DNA of 24,949 nt, taken from assembly GCA_020025715.1 (NCBI GenBank), contig JAHHRQ010000024.1:1-24949 (forward strand), in the 5' to 3' direction. The notes under the pieces were generated by a model. That model was not told where the DNA came from, searched no databases, and saw nothing but the letters and a program-made list of their open reading frames with translations. A program made the position numbers and the translations under genes. Below, piece after piece: positions 1 through 7,818 of the stretch (position 1 is the stretch's first letter; every line of letters begins with the position of its first letter). This DNA comes from Oscillospiraceae bacterium (GTDB lineage Bacteria > Bacillota > Clostridia > Oscillospirales > Oscillospiraceae).

Positions 1-542
1 TTTTTAGCAAAGTATTTTGCCATTAAAATTCCGAACAGCTCCATAATATAGAAAAAGTCCAGCTTATCTTTAAAATACTGACTGTCGTTAGTATCTGTAA
101 AGCTTGCCATAATTTCCTCGGCTCGTATAGTTTCCTTTTCGTTGAGCCTTGTATAAGGCGGGGAGGAGGGGACTACAAACCGGTTCACCTTTAAATAGGG
201 GCATGACAGCAGGTACATATATGCTCCGCTGCTCATGTAGGCCTCGCTGTATTTAAGCTCCTGCCCCTCATCGGGCAGTATGGAATAGTTATGGAAAGGG
301 CCGAGACACATTAAAGTGCCTCTGCGTATGGGGATAATGTCATGGTTAACCATGATGTGTCCGCTGCCGCTGTGGATTAAAAGCAGCAGTAAATTATCAT
401 GCTGAATGTGGGGGACAGGCTTGGAGGTTATTTTCTGGTTGGCGGTAATTGCGGTGGGAAGTACCTTACTGCAAAAATAATCAGTCATGCCGAAATTTAA
501 GGCAGAGTCGGCACTAAGCGTATTCTTTTCCTGTTCAGCCAT
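1..542 (-). CDS. AraC-family regulator, N-terminal sensor half (partial, cut by window edge)
   Basis: About 180 codons are open from an ATG at 540-542 to the window edge. The visible part is a cupin-like sensor domain (motif LLLLLIHSGSGHIMVN at about residues 51-66, then an RRGTLMCLGP turn), the fold that precedes the DNA-binding domain in many AraC-type regulators; the helix-turn-helix lies outside the window. The start overlaps the stop of the upstream regulator by 8 bases (ATGGCTGA), and a strong AGGAGGG site lies just before it, so the pair is probably translationally coupled. The neighbour has the same cupin layout, so the two look like diverged paralogues. Cupin assignment is fairly sure; the AraC assignment rests on the neighbour and the fold. 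Ligand and targets are unknown. Confidence 0.7.
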   Translation of the reverse strand, partial: MAEQEKNTLSADSALNFGMTDYFCSKVLPTAITANQKITSKPVPHIQHDNLLLLLIHSGSGHIMVNHDIIPIRRGTLMCLGPFHNYSILPDEGQELKYSEAYMSSGAYMYLLSCPYLKVNRFVVPSSPPYTRLNEKETIRAEEIMASFTDTNDSQYFKDKLDFFYIMELFGILMAKYFAK

Positions 543-1776
543 GGTATTTTTCCCTCCTGTCCTTGCAAAGCTGCCTGTATTCACTGGGCAAAATTCCGTT
601 TATGGAGCGGAAAATCCGGTTAAAGGTTCTGTCTGAGTTGTAGCCCACCATTACGGAAATGTCCAGAATGGGCATATTGGTGGATGACAGCAGAGACTCG
701 GAGTGGCGCACACGGAAAAGGTCCAGAATATCCTTGAAGCTGAGACCCAAGGCGCTGTCAAGACGGGTGCGGATTATGTTTGCGGAAGTGAAAAGAGCTT
801 TGCTCAAAGTATTTATGCTTATCTTTTCCGAAAAATGCGTGAAAAGATAGTTTATAACGTCAACTATAATATCGTCCATTATAAAGCCGCGATATGAGCT
901 GCAAGTGTCACAGAGAGAATTATCCCTGTATTCACGGGGCGTCATGTTCATGGTTTTGTGAAAGCATCGGTAGAAGGTGACTTCGGATTTAAAGCCGGAG
1001 CGGGACGCCACATAGTCAAGAGGCAGATTTTCATAAAGAAAATAGGAGGCCGCAATTATACATCTCAGCCTGCTTAAATTCTGGTTAAAATCCATGCCGG
1101 TGGCTTTCCGCATTTCGCGGTTCAAAGAGGGAACATCGGCGCCCAGAGTTTCCGCCACATCCTCAGCCTCCAGAGCTGCCGTACTGTTGGCGGCGGTGTA
1201 CATACAGGCCCGCCAGCCCAGAGGCCAGTCACTGCCGGTGCAGGTGTTGGCGGTTTTCTGCGCTTCCTGCGCAAAATTCATTGCCAACTGGCCAAGGAGG
1301 GAAACTTTAATTAAAGAAGTGCCGAAATAAGTGTGTTTATCTACTTTTTGAAGTCTTGAGAAAAACTCGTGAATCTGGCTTACCCGCTTACTGCCGGGGC
1401 AGAGAACAGGCGTGCCGTACACAACGGCCTGCTGCTCCTCCTGAGAAGCGGTGCTGAACATGAGAAAGTTTGAAAGCTGATAGTCGAAAACATATGACCA
1501 CAGCTCCAAGGTTTCTCCGAAAGCCGGTTCAATGGTGAGCACATAGCTGCACTGAATCCAGCACACACTGCCCGGCTCCACATCAAAGCACACGCCGTTT
1601 AAGGTGAAAACGCCGTGACCGCTTTTAACCAGCAGAAAATAACCGTCATCCTCCATTATGGGAAAGCTGCGCTGGGAGACGGAATGTTTTATAAGTTTGA
1701 GATATTTATCCGGCCCACAGAACACATTCTTTTGAGGTGCGTCACAAATGGGCCTGCCTGATTTAATATTAACCAA
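535..1776 (-). CDS. AraC-family transcriptional regulator with two tandem AraC HTH domains
   Basis: The N-terminal ~170 residues form a cupin-like sensor (FLLVKSGHGVFTLNG, then DVEPGSVCWI). Two AraC-type DNA-binding regions follow. The first ends in SRSGFKSEVTFYRCFHKTMNMTPREYR, seen as SGFKSEVTFYRCF plus MTPREYR; the second ends in VGYNSDRTFNRIF plus LPSEYRQL. Most family members have only one. I prefer a TTG start at 1776, because AAGGAG lies six bases upstream. The ATG at 1798-1800 has no ribosome site and would start about 7 bases after the predicted transcription start. The gene is divergent from the kdp region and overlaps the next regulator by 8 bases. The family call is firm; regulated genes and inducer are unknown. 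Confidence 0.85.
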   Translation of the reverse strand: MVNIKSGRPICDAPQKNVFCGPDKYLKLIKHSVSQRSFPIMEDDGYFLLVKSGHGVFTLNGVCFDVEPGSVCWIQCSYVLTIEPAFGETLELWSYVFDYQLSNFLMFSTASQEEQQAVVYGTPVLCPGSKRVSQIHEFFSRLQKVDKHTYFGTSLIKVSLLGQLAMNFAQEAQKTANTCTGSDWPLGWRACMYTAANSTAALEAEDVAETLGADVPSLNREMRKATGMDFNQNLSRLRCIIAASYFLYENLPLDYVASRSGFKSEVTFYRCFHKTMNMTPREYRDNSLCDTCSSYRGFIMDDIIVDVINYLFTHFSEKISINTLSKALFTSANIIRTRLDSALGLSFKDILDLFRVRHSESLLSSTNMPILDISVMVGYNSDRTFNRIFRSINGILPSEYRQLCKDRREKYHG

Positions 1777-1806
1777 AATAAGCTCCTTTTGCGTATGCAA
1801 TACGGC

Positions 1807-1837
1807 GACATAAATTATACACTCAGGGACATAAATT
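1807..1837. repeat. Direct repeat GACATAAATT x2 at 21-bp spacing (candidate AraC-type operator)
   Basis: GACATAAATT occurs at 1807-1816 and again, identically, at 1828-1837. The 21-bp period is two helical turns, the spacing AraC-family dimers use on direct half-sites. The site is just upstream of the double-HTH regulator and the proximal copy overlaps its -10 box, which suggests autorepression. The repeat is seen directly; the protein bound is inferred. Confidence 0.6.
1814..1819 (-). promoter_or_regulatory. -10 box of the AraC-regulator promoter
   Basis: On the minus strand 1819-1814 reads TATAAT, a perfect -10 box. No good -35 is found at 16-18 bp (GGCTCA-like sequence), so the promoter may need an activator. 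The predicted start of transcription near 1807 gives a leader of about 30 bases before the TTG at 1776. Confidence 0.5.
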
Positions 1838-1955
1838 GAGCCTATGTACAGTCAGATTTTATCATTACCCCATTTGATTTTCAAACAATATAGGCCTAAA
1901 CCACAAATATTCTACATTTTGCTGAAAATGTGAAAGAAAATTTGGAATTATTGAC

Positions 1956-2110
1956 TATAATTAAGACTGCTTTTCTGCTTAAAAAGGCGAGAGGCGAGAC
2001 AGAAATAATAATTCGTAAATCGAGGAGCGGGAGGCCTGCAAGGATGGGGAAGAAAAGCTCTGTTTTATAAAGGTTCCAAGCGGTCATCAGCTTTACGTAT
2101 GGCGAAAAGC
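1956..2110 (+). promoter_or_regulatory. kdpDE leader: -10 box and structured 5' region (possible ydaO-like c-di-AMP element)
   Basis: TATAAT at 1956-1961 predicts a transcript start near 1968. GCTTTTC at 1969-1975 can pair with GAAAAGC at 2104-2110, closing a domain of about 140 nt. Inside are blocks reminiscent of the ydaO/yuaA c-di-AMP riboswitch: GGAGCGGGAGGCC near 2025, GGGGAAGAA near 2046 and GTCATCAGCTTTACG near 2084. Each departs from the consensus as I remember it (for example GGGGUGAA and CAGCUAAC), so the family call is weak. A terminator follows 35 bases later. No coding sequence is convincing in 1777-2296. Confidence 0.35.
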
Positions 2111-2144
2111 CGGAGCGAAAAAGGAAAAAGAGAAAAAGTAAATA

Positions 2145-2180
2145 AAAAAGCTGCCGCAGATAGTTTCGCGGCAGCTTTTT
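2145..2180 (+). terminator. Intrinsic terminator inside the kdpD leader (candidate attenuator)
   Basis: GCTGCCGC (2150-2157) pairs perfectly with GCGGCAGC (2168-2175) around a 10-nt loop, with an A-tract before and five T after. No plus-strand gene lies upstream that would need terminating, since the nearest genes diverge on the minus strand. It therefore either attenuates kdpDE or ends a short RNA of about 210 nt. Confidence 0.75.
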
Positions 2181-2186
2181 GGCCTA

Positions 2187-2216
2187 TTGAGGGGGAATAA
2201 AGAAAACCTTTATACA
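2187..2216 (+). promoter_or_regulatory. Possible second promoter for kdpDE
   Basis: TTGAGG (2187-2192) and TATACA (2211-2216) are separated by 18 bp, downstream of the leader terminator and about 80 bases before kdpD. The match is moderate. If active, it would give basal kdpDE expression that bypasses the attenuator. Confidence 0.35.
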
Positions 2217-2296
2217 ATCTTAATATGAGTGAGGGCTTTTTTACAGGGAAAAAAGATTGGGCGTGGTAAAATAAATCAGAAATAAGGTGATGCAAT

Positions 2297-4972
2297 ATGG
2301 ACAATTCAAATATCATATATGAACCACAGCCGGAGAACCCCAAGCAGGGAAAGCTTAAAATCTTTTTAGGATATGCGGCGGGCGTCGGAAAAACCTATGC
2401 CATGCTGAAAGCTGCCCACAGCGCTAAAGATCAGGGCTTTGACGTTGTGGTGGGTTATATAGAAAGACACACAAGGCCGGATACACTGGCGCTTCTGGAC
2501 GGCCTCGAACAGCTGCCGACCAAGACCATAGATTATAAGGGAATAGAGCTTAAGGAATTTGACCTTGATATGGCCTTAAAGCGCCGCCCTCAGATTATTC
2601 TGGTTGACGAGCTTGCCCACTCCAACGCTGCCGGATGCCGCCACTTAAAGCGTTATCAGGATGTGGAAGAGCTGCTGAGAGCGGGAATCGATGTTTACAC
2701 TACGGTAAATGTGCAGCATCTTGAATCCTTAAATGATCTGGTGGCTTCAATAACTCAGGTGTCGGTGAACGAGAGAATTCCCGATTCGGTGTTTGATAAA
2801 GCGGATCAGGTGGAGCTTGTGGATATTGAGCCGGACGATCTTATAGAGCGCTTACAGTCGGGTAAGGTCTATAAGAAAACTCAGGCCACCCGCGCCCTCA
2901 ATCACTTCTTTACAAGGGACAATCTGGCGGCTCTCCGGGAAATTGCCCTGCGCCGCACAGCCGACCGTTTAAGCCGCAGCGCCCGGAAAACCGGTAACGA
3001 AACCACCGCCAAGGCAGGAGAGCATATTATGATCTGCCTTTCAAGCTCCCCCTCAAATGCCAAGGTCATACGCACGGCGGCAAGAATGGCGGAGGCTTTT
3101 CACAGCAGCTTTACGGCGCTTTTTGTAGAAACGGCGGAAACAAAGGAATTAAAAGGTGAAAACCTTAAACGCCTTCGCTCAAATCTCCGCCTTGCAGAGC
3201 AGCTGGGAGCGCAGATTGCAACGGTATACGGGGAAGATCCGGCAGTTCAGATAGCTGAGTATGCCAAGGTAAGCGGAATAACTAAAATCGTCCTCGGCAG
3301 AACTAACCACAAGTCAAATCCCCTTACCGGAAGCATTACCCTTGCAGATAAGCTTATAAAGCAGGCAGGGGATATAGATATTTACATCATCCCCGACACT
3401 CAGCCTCTTTATAAAAAGAAAATTTCCATGCTCAATAAGAATGACGAGAAATTCAACTGGCTTGACCTTCTGAAAACTATGCTCTTTATTATTGCCGCAA
3501 CGGCTATAAGCTTCGGCTTTTACGAAGCGGGCATAAGAGAAGCTAACATTATAATAGTTTACATTCTGGGCGTTGTGCTTACGGCAATCTTTACACAGGG
3601 CCATTTATACGGCGTTTTAGCATCGCTGCTGAGTGTTATACTATTTAACTTCTTCTTCACTGTCCCCAGATTTTCCCTTGCCGCCAATGCGCCGGACTAC
3701 CCCATAACTTTTCTTATAATGCTTACGGCAAGTATGATTTCCAGCTCCCTTGCAACGAGAGTTAAGCGTCAGGCCAGACAGTCGGCCCAGAAAGCCTATT
3801 ACATGGAGCTTTTAATGAACATTAACCAGAAGCTCCAGCAGGGTGAGGATGAGCAGGAGATTATACAGCTTGCCGCCGAGCAGGTGAGCGAGCTTCTGGA
3901 AAGACCTATACTATATTCCCTTGCGGAAAAAGGGAAAAAGCTTGATTTCAGGGTGTTCCCTCCTGACGAGACAAACCAGCTTCTTGGTGCCATGACCGAC
4001 GAGGAAAAGGGGGTTGCAGACTGGGTTGCGAAAAACAACAAGCACGCGGGAGCCACCACCGACACCCTTTCAAATTCGCAGAACCTGTATTTTGCCGTAA
4101 GAGGCAATCAGGGCGTTATGGGCGTTATAGGAATACCTGCCAAATACTACCCGGATATGGAGGTATTTGAAAAAAACCTGACCCTTTCTATTTTAAATGA
4201 ATGCGGCCTTATTATGGAGCGGAGAAGATTGCAGGCGGAAAATCAGGCCATAGAGCTTGAAACCCAGCGGGAACGGCTGAGATCAAACCTGCTGAGAGCC
4301 ATTTCCCACGATCTCCGCACACCCCTTACAAGTATAAGCGGAAACGCCGGCGTACTTATGGAAAAGAGCATTTCTTTAGACGAGGAGAAAAAGCAGGAGA
4401 TTTACAGCTCCATTTATGATGACTCAATGTGGCTTGTAAACCTTACGGAAAATCTCCTTTCCATAACAAGACTTGAAAACGGCACAATGCACCTGCAAAT
4501 GAGCCCCGAGCTAATAGACGAGGTGTTCAGAGAAGCGGTTTCCCACGTTGACAGACGGGCATCGGAGCATCATATTTCCATAGAGCTGGAAGATGACCTG
4601 CTTATGGCGAAAATGGATGTGCGGCTCATAGTTCAGGTGATTATAAATATAGTAAACAATGCCATTAAATACACGCCGGAGGGTTCAAACATAGTTCTCT
4701 CTGCAAGAAAAGAAAACAACATGGTATGCGTGCGGATTTCCGATGACGGCCCCGGTATTTCCGAGGAGACGAAGGAACATTTGTTTGATATGTTCTATAC
4801 GGCAGGCATCGGAAAGCCTGACAGCCGCAGAGGGCTGGGCCTTGGCCTGAGCCTCTGCAAATCAATAGTAAATGCTCACGGCGGCACAATCTCCGTTAGC
4901 GACAATACACCCCACGGCGCTGTGTTTGCATTTACACTGGCTTTGGAGGAAGTTGATCTGAAAAATGTATAA
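2297..4972 (+). CDS. kdpD: Potassium-responsive sensor histidine kinase KdpD
   Basis: This 891-residue membrane kinase matches the usual KdpD length (about 890-900). In order it has the KdpD N-terminal domain with a Walker A motif (GYAAGVGKT, residues 25-33) and the DELAHSNAAG signature; a universal-stress-like domain (about 245-370); four membrane spans (about 390-490); a GAF-like region; and a histidine kinase core. The core shows phospho-acceptor His671 in ISHDLRTPLTS, the N box NIVNNAIKYTPEG and glycine boxes DDGPGIS and GLGLGLSLCK. It senses low potassium or salt stress and phosphorylates KdpE. An AAGGTGA ribosome site sets the start, and the end overlaps kdpE by 8 bases. In some Firmicutes the stress-like domain binds c-di-AMP; whether it does so here is unknown. 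Confidence 0.97.
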   Translation: MDNSNIIYEPQPENPKQGKLKIFLGYAAGVGKTYAMLKAAHSAKDQGFDVVVGYIERHTRPDTLALLDGLEQLPTKTIDYKGIELKEFDLDMALKRRPQIILVDELAHSNAAGCRHLKRYQDVEELLRAGIDVYTTVNVQHLESLNDLVASITQVSVNERIPDSVFDKADQVELVDIEPDDLIERLQSGKVYKKTQATRALNHFFTRDNLAALREIALRRTADRLSRSARKTGNETTAKAGEHIMICLSSSPSNAKVIRTAARMAEAFHSSFTALFVETAETKELKGENLKRLRSNLRLAEQLGAQIATVYGEDPAVQIAEYAKVSGITKIVLGRTNHKSNPLTGSITLADKLIKQAGDIDIYIIPDTQPLYKKKISMLNKNDEKFNWLDLLKTMLFIIAATAISFGFYEAGIREANIIIVYILGVVLTAIFTQGHLYGVLASLLSVILFNFFFTVPRFSLAANAPDYPITFLIMLTASMISSSLATRVKRQARQSAQKAYYMELLMNINQKLQQGEDEQEIIQLAAEQVSELLERPILYSLAEKGKKLDFRVFPPDETNQLLGAMTDEEKGVADWVAKNNKHAGATTDTLSNSQNLYFAVRGNQGVMGVIGIPAKYYPDMEVFEKNLTLSILNECGLIMERRRLQAENQAIELETQRERLRSNLLRAISHDLRTPLTSISGNAGVLMEKSISLDEEKKQEIYSSIYDDSMWLVNLTENLLSITRLENGTMHLQMSPELIDEVFREAVSHVDRRASEHHISIELEDDLLMAKMDVRLIVQVIINIVNNAIKYTPEGSNIVLSARKENNMVCVRISDDGPGISEETKEHLFDMFYTAGIGKPDSRRGLGLGLSLCKSIVNAHGGTISVSDNTPHGAVFAFTLALEEVDLKNV

Positions 4973-5663
4973 ACCTAAAATCCTTGTGGTGGAGGATGAC
5001 CCTGCCATAACAAATCTCGTAAGAACTACCCTTGATACTCAGGAGTATCAGTACCACACTGCGAAAAACGGTGCAGGCGCCATGATGGAGGCGGTTTCCT
5101 ATAATGCGGATGTTATTATTCTGGATCTTGGCCTGCCGGACATGGACGGAGTGGATATAATAAAGAAAATCCGCTCATGGAGCTTAGTTCCCATTATCGT
5201 TGTCAGTGCCAGAAGCGAGGATCAGGACAAGGTGGAGGCACTGGACGCCGGAGCTGATGACTACCTTACAAAGCCCTTCAGCATTGATGAGCTTCTGGCA
5301 AGACTCCGTGTAGCTCTCCGCCGCAGCAGAACCGATGAAGCTCCCGCACAGGCCCAGAGCAGCATATACAGAAACGGAAATCTTACCATTGACTATGCGG
5401 CAGGCTGTGCCTACATGGAGGGAAAAGAAATTCACCTGACGCCTATTGAATATAAGCTTCTCTGCGTGCTTGCAAAAAACACGGGCAAAGTATTAACCCA
5501 TAACTATATATTAAAGGAAGTGTGGGGGAGTGCCCTTGCCTCCGATACACCGTCTCTAAGAGTGTTTATGGCGACTTTAAGAAAGAAAATCGAGAGTAAC
5601 CCCTCGGAACCTAAATACATCCAGACTCACATAGGCGTAGGCTACCGTATGATACGCCAGTAA
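4965..5663 (+). CDS. kdpE: Response regulator KdpE
   Basis: This 232-residue OmpR/PhoB-type regulator has a receiver domain with acidic pocket EDD (10-12), phospho-acceptor Asp54 in ILDLGLPDMDG, a conserved switch Ser/Thr (VVSARS) and Lys in LTKPF. A C-terminal winged helix follows (LTPIEYKLLCVLAKNTGKV, then RVFMATLRKKIE and HIGVGYRM). It is the partner of KdpD and should activate the kdpFABC promoter downstream. Translation is coupled to kdpD by the overlap ATGTATAA. A strong terminator follows, so kdpDE forms its own unit separate from the pump genes. Confidence 0.97.
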   Translation: MYKPKILVVEDDPAITNLVRTTLDTQEYQYHTAKNGAGAMMEAVSYNADVIILDLGLPDMDGVDIIKKIRSWSLVPIIVVSARSEDQDKVEALDAGADDYLTKPFSIDELLARLRVALRRSRTDEAPAQAQSSIYRNGNLTIDYAAGCAYMEGKEIHLTPIEYKLLCVLAKNTGKVLTHNYILKEVWGSALASDTPSLRVFMATLRKKIESNPSEPKYIQTHIGVGYRMIRQ

Positions 5664-5674
5664 ATAAAGCTACC

Positions 5675-5704
5675 GCCCGCCGGAACTTCCGGCGGGCATT
5701 TTTT
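5675..5704 (+). terminator. Intrinsic terminator after kdpE
   Basis: GCCCGCCGG (5675-5683) pairs perfectly with CCGGCGGGC (5689-5697) around AACTT, and a run of six T follows at 5699-5704. It separates the regulator genes from the pump operon. Confidence 0.93.
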
Positions 5705-5708
5705 GGCC

Positions 5709-5747
5709 TTAACAGTCTTAACACAGCTTTAACATGCCGCCTTAAAC
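5709..5747 (+). promoter_or_regulatory. TTAACA direct repeats, candidate KdpE operator
   Basis: TTAACA occurs at 5709-5714, 5718-5723 and 5729-5734, followed by a TTAAAC variant at 5742-5747. The steps are 9, 11 and 13 bp, close to the roughly 10-11 bp step of OmpR-family direct-repeat sites. They lie upstream of a -10 box that lacks a -35, which suits an activator site. KdpE binding is inferred from position. Confidence 0.55.
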
Positions 5748-5772
5748 GCTAAGACCAACTTCACGGCAATGC

Positions 5773-5781
5773 TGATAGAAT
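5773..5781 (+). promoter_or_regulatory. Extended -10 promoter of the kdpFABC operon
   Basis: TGATAGAAT at 5773-5781 fits an extended -10 element (TGn plus TAGAAT). The -35 region (GACCAA) is poor, as expected for an activator-dependent promoter. The predicted start near 5788 leaves about 33 bases before the first ORF. Confidence 0.5.
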
Positions 5782-5820
5782 GAAAGAGGATTAAGAAAGA
5801 CCACAGAGGAGGAAATCTTA

Positions 5821-5919
5821 ATGATGGATTTAGCAATGCTTGCAATTCTTGCAGGCTCGGTAGGTTTAATTTACCTGCTTATCGGCTGGTGCCGCAGGCT
5901 GGTAGACAAGAGTGAATGA
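5821..5919 (+). CDS. Small single-span membrane protein preceding kdpF
   Basis: This 32-codon ORF encodes a peptide with one hydrophobic segment (about residues 4-23, LAMLAILAGSVGLIYLLIGW) followed by a basic-acidic tail (CRRLVDKSE). GAGGAGG at 5806-5812 is a strong ribosome site; the ATG at 5821 or 5824 could be used. It is the first gene of the pump operon, with kdpF 12 bases downstream. It is not KdpF, which has its own site and the expected C-terminal HPEKF. Short hydrophobic ORFs are often seen just before kdpF in other genomes, as I recall, but I know no function for them. A role as an accessory peptide of the pump is a guess. Confidence 0.7.
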   Translation: MMDLAMLAILAGSVGLIYLLIGWCRRLVDKSE

Positions 5920-5931
5920 GGAGGCAATGAA

Positions 5932-6009
5932 ATGATTGTTCTGGGAATTGTTGCTGTGCTGCTTGGCGGGTATCTGCTTTATGCACTGATACATCCGGAA
6001 AAATTTTAA
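5932..6009 (+). CDS. kdpF: Potassium-transporting ATPase subunit KdpF
   Basis: This 25-residue peptide has a single membrane helix (MIVLGIVAVLLGGYLLYALI) ending in HPEKF, the usual KdpF C-terminal signature. Length and position directly before kdpA match the family. KdpF stabilises the KdpABC complex in the membrane. A GAGGAGG site overlaps the stop of the preceding small ORF. The gene is short enough to be missed by automatic annotation. Confidence 0.9.
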   Translation: MIVLGIVAVLLGGYLLYALIHPEKF

Positions 6010-6030
6010 GACCTTCGGGAGGAAAACAAA

Positions 6031-7803
6031 ATGTTTCAGATTATTCTGACTATTATCATTTACCTGATAATAGTTATACCGGTGGGTATATATGTTTATC
6101 ACATCGCTGCCGGCAAACGTACCTTCGCCGATCCGGTGTTTGACCGGGTGGACGGGGTCATATATAAGCTGGGCGGCATAGATGCTGAGAAAGGCATGAG
6201 CTGGAAGAAATACGCCGCAAGCCTTATCGGCACAAACGCCGTTATGATGCTTTTAGGCTACATAGTTCTCCGCATCCAGAGCATACCCCTTTTAAACCCC
6301 AACGGCATCGGGGGTATGGAGCCGTCCCTTTCCTTTAATACGATCATAAGCTTTATGACCAATACAAACCTCCAGCATTACTCCGGTGAGTCGGGTCTTT
6401 CATACCTGTCCCAGATGCTGGTGATCATCTTTATGATGTTTGTGTCGGCGGCCAGCGGATATGCTGCATGTATCGCATTTATCCGTGGCCTTGCGGGCAA
6501 ATCAAAAGATAATGTGGGAAACTTTTATGCAGACCTTGTGAGAATCACAACACGTGTGCTTATTCCATTCTCAATAGTAGGCGGCCTGCTTCTGGTATGG
6601 CAGGGAGTGCCCCAGAACTTCTCGGAAAACATTGTTGTAAACACCCTTGAGGGTGCAAAACAAGTCATTGCCACCGGCCCTGTGGCAGCCCTTGAAATAA
6701 TAAAGCACTTAGGAACTAACGGCGGCGGCTTCATCGGTGCAAACTCAGCAACACCTATTGAAAACCCCACCATGCTCACAAACCTTATAGAGCTTTATTC
6801 CATGATGCTTCTGCCCGGCGCATGTGTTATCACTTTCGGCAAGATGGTGAGAGACAGAAAGCGTGATACGGTTACAAATACCGAGGGCGGAGAGCAGAGC
6901 CTTGTGAGCGCAAAGGATTACCACCCCGCACTTACAGCTTCTATATACGGCCGTGAGGGCCGCAGCATTTTCGCCGCCATGGGAATTATCTTCATCATCG
7001 GCTTAAGCGTCTGCTTCTGGGCTGAGAGTCAGGGCAACCCGGCGCTTGCAGAAATCGGACTTTCCCAGTCCATGGGAAGTATGGAAGGTAAGGAAGTCAG
7101 GTTCGGCGTTGCCCAGTCGGCAATGTTTACAACTACCACTACTTCCTTTACAACCGGTACCGTAAACAACATGCACGATACCTTAACACCTTTAGGCGGC
7201 ATGATCCCCATGCTCCACATGATGCTGAACGTGGTGTTCGGCGGCAAGGGCGTGGGCTTAATGAACATGATTATGTATGCAATCCTTGCGGTGTTTATAT
7301 GCGGACTTATGATAGGCCGTACCCCTGAATATTTAGGCAAGAAGATTGAGGGACGGGAAATGAAGCTTGCAGCGCTGTGCATAATCATTCACCCTCTGCT
7401 TATCCTCACATTCTCCGCCATTGCAGTAGGCTCACAGGCGGGCCTTGCGGGAATCACAAACCCCGGCTTCCACGGCCTGTCTCAGGTGCTTTATGAGTAC
7501 GCATCCTCAGCGGCAAACAACGGTTCCGGCTTTGAGGGACTGGCAGATAACACCCTGTTCTGGAACGTGACCACCGGCCTTGCAATGTTCTTCGGCCGTT
7601 ATCTTTCCATTGTTATTCAGCTTGCTATTGCAGGGTCTCTGATGAAAAAACGCTTCGTCAACGAAAGCTCCGGCACTCTCCACACCGACAATATGAGCTT
7701 TGCCGTAATTCTGGTGTTTGTAGTGTACATTTTCGCAGCCCTTACATTCTTCCCCGTGCTTTCACTGGGACCCGTTGCGGAGCATCTGACCCTTTGGTCA
7801 TAA
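6031..7803 (+). CDS. kdpA: Potassium-transporting ATPase subunit KdpA (K+ channel-like subunit)
   Basis: This 590-residue polytopic membrane protein is the potassium-selective subunit of the Kdp pump. Selectivity-filter-like segments typical of the family are visible: TNTNLQHYSG (about 110-119), GTNGGGFIGANSATPIENP (228 onward), TSFTTGTVNNMHDTLTPLGG (about 370-390) and NNGSGFEGL (about 496-504). E. coli KdpA is 557 residues, so this one is slightly long. GGGAGG precedes the ATG. It lies 21 bases after kdpF and 15 bases before kdpB in a tight operon. Confidence 0.97.
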   Translation: MFQIILTIIIYLIIVIPVGIYVYHIAAGKRTFADPVFDRVDGVIYKLGGIDAEKGMSWKKYAASLIGTNAVMMLLGYIVLRIQSIPLLNPNGIGGMEPSLSFNTIISFMTNTNLQHYSGESGLSYLSQMLVIIFMMFVSAASGYAACIAFIRGLAGKSKDNVGNFYADLVRITTRVLIPFSIVGGLLLVWQGVPQNFSENIVVNTLEGAKQVIATGPVAALEIIKHLGTNGGGFIGANSATPIENPTMLTNLIELYSMMLLPGACVITFGKMVRDRKRDTVTNTEGGEQSLVSAKDYHPALTASIYGREGRSIFAAMGIIFIIGLSVCFWAESQGNPALAEIGLSQSMGSMEGKEVRFGVAQSAMFTTTTTSFTTGTVNNMHDTLTPLGGMIPMLHMMLNVVFGGKGVGLMNMIMYAILAVFICGLMIGRTPEYLGKKIEGREMKLAALCIIIHPLLILTFSAIAVGSQAGLAGITNPGFHGLSQVLYEYASSAANNGSGFEGLADNTLFWNVTTGLAMFFGRYLSIVIQLAIAGSLMKKRFVNESSGTLHTDNMSFAVILVFVVYIFAALTFFPVLSLGPVAEHLTLWS

Positions 7804-7818
7804 GGAGGAACTAAATTC

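Noticed and set aside
2099..2200. A short basic ORF (MAKSRSEKGKREK...) in the kdpD leader
   Set aside because: It has no good ribosome site, runs through the terminator hairpin and its composition follows the A-rich sequence.
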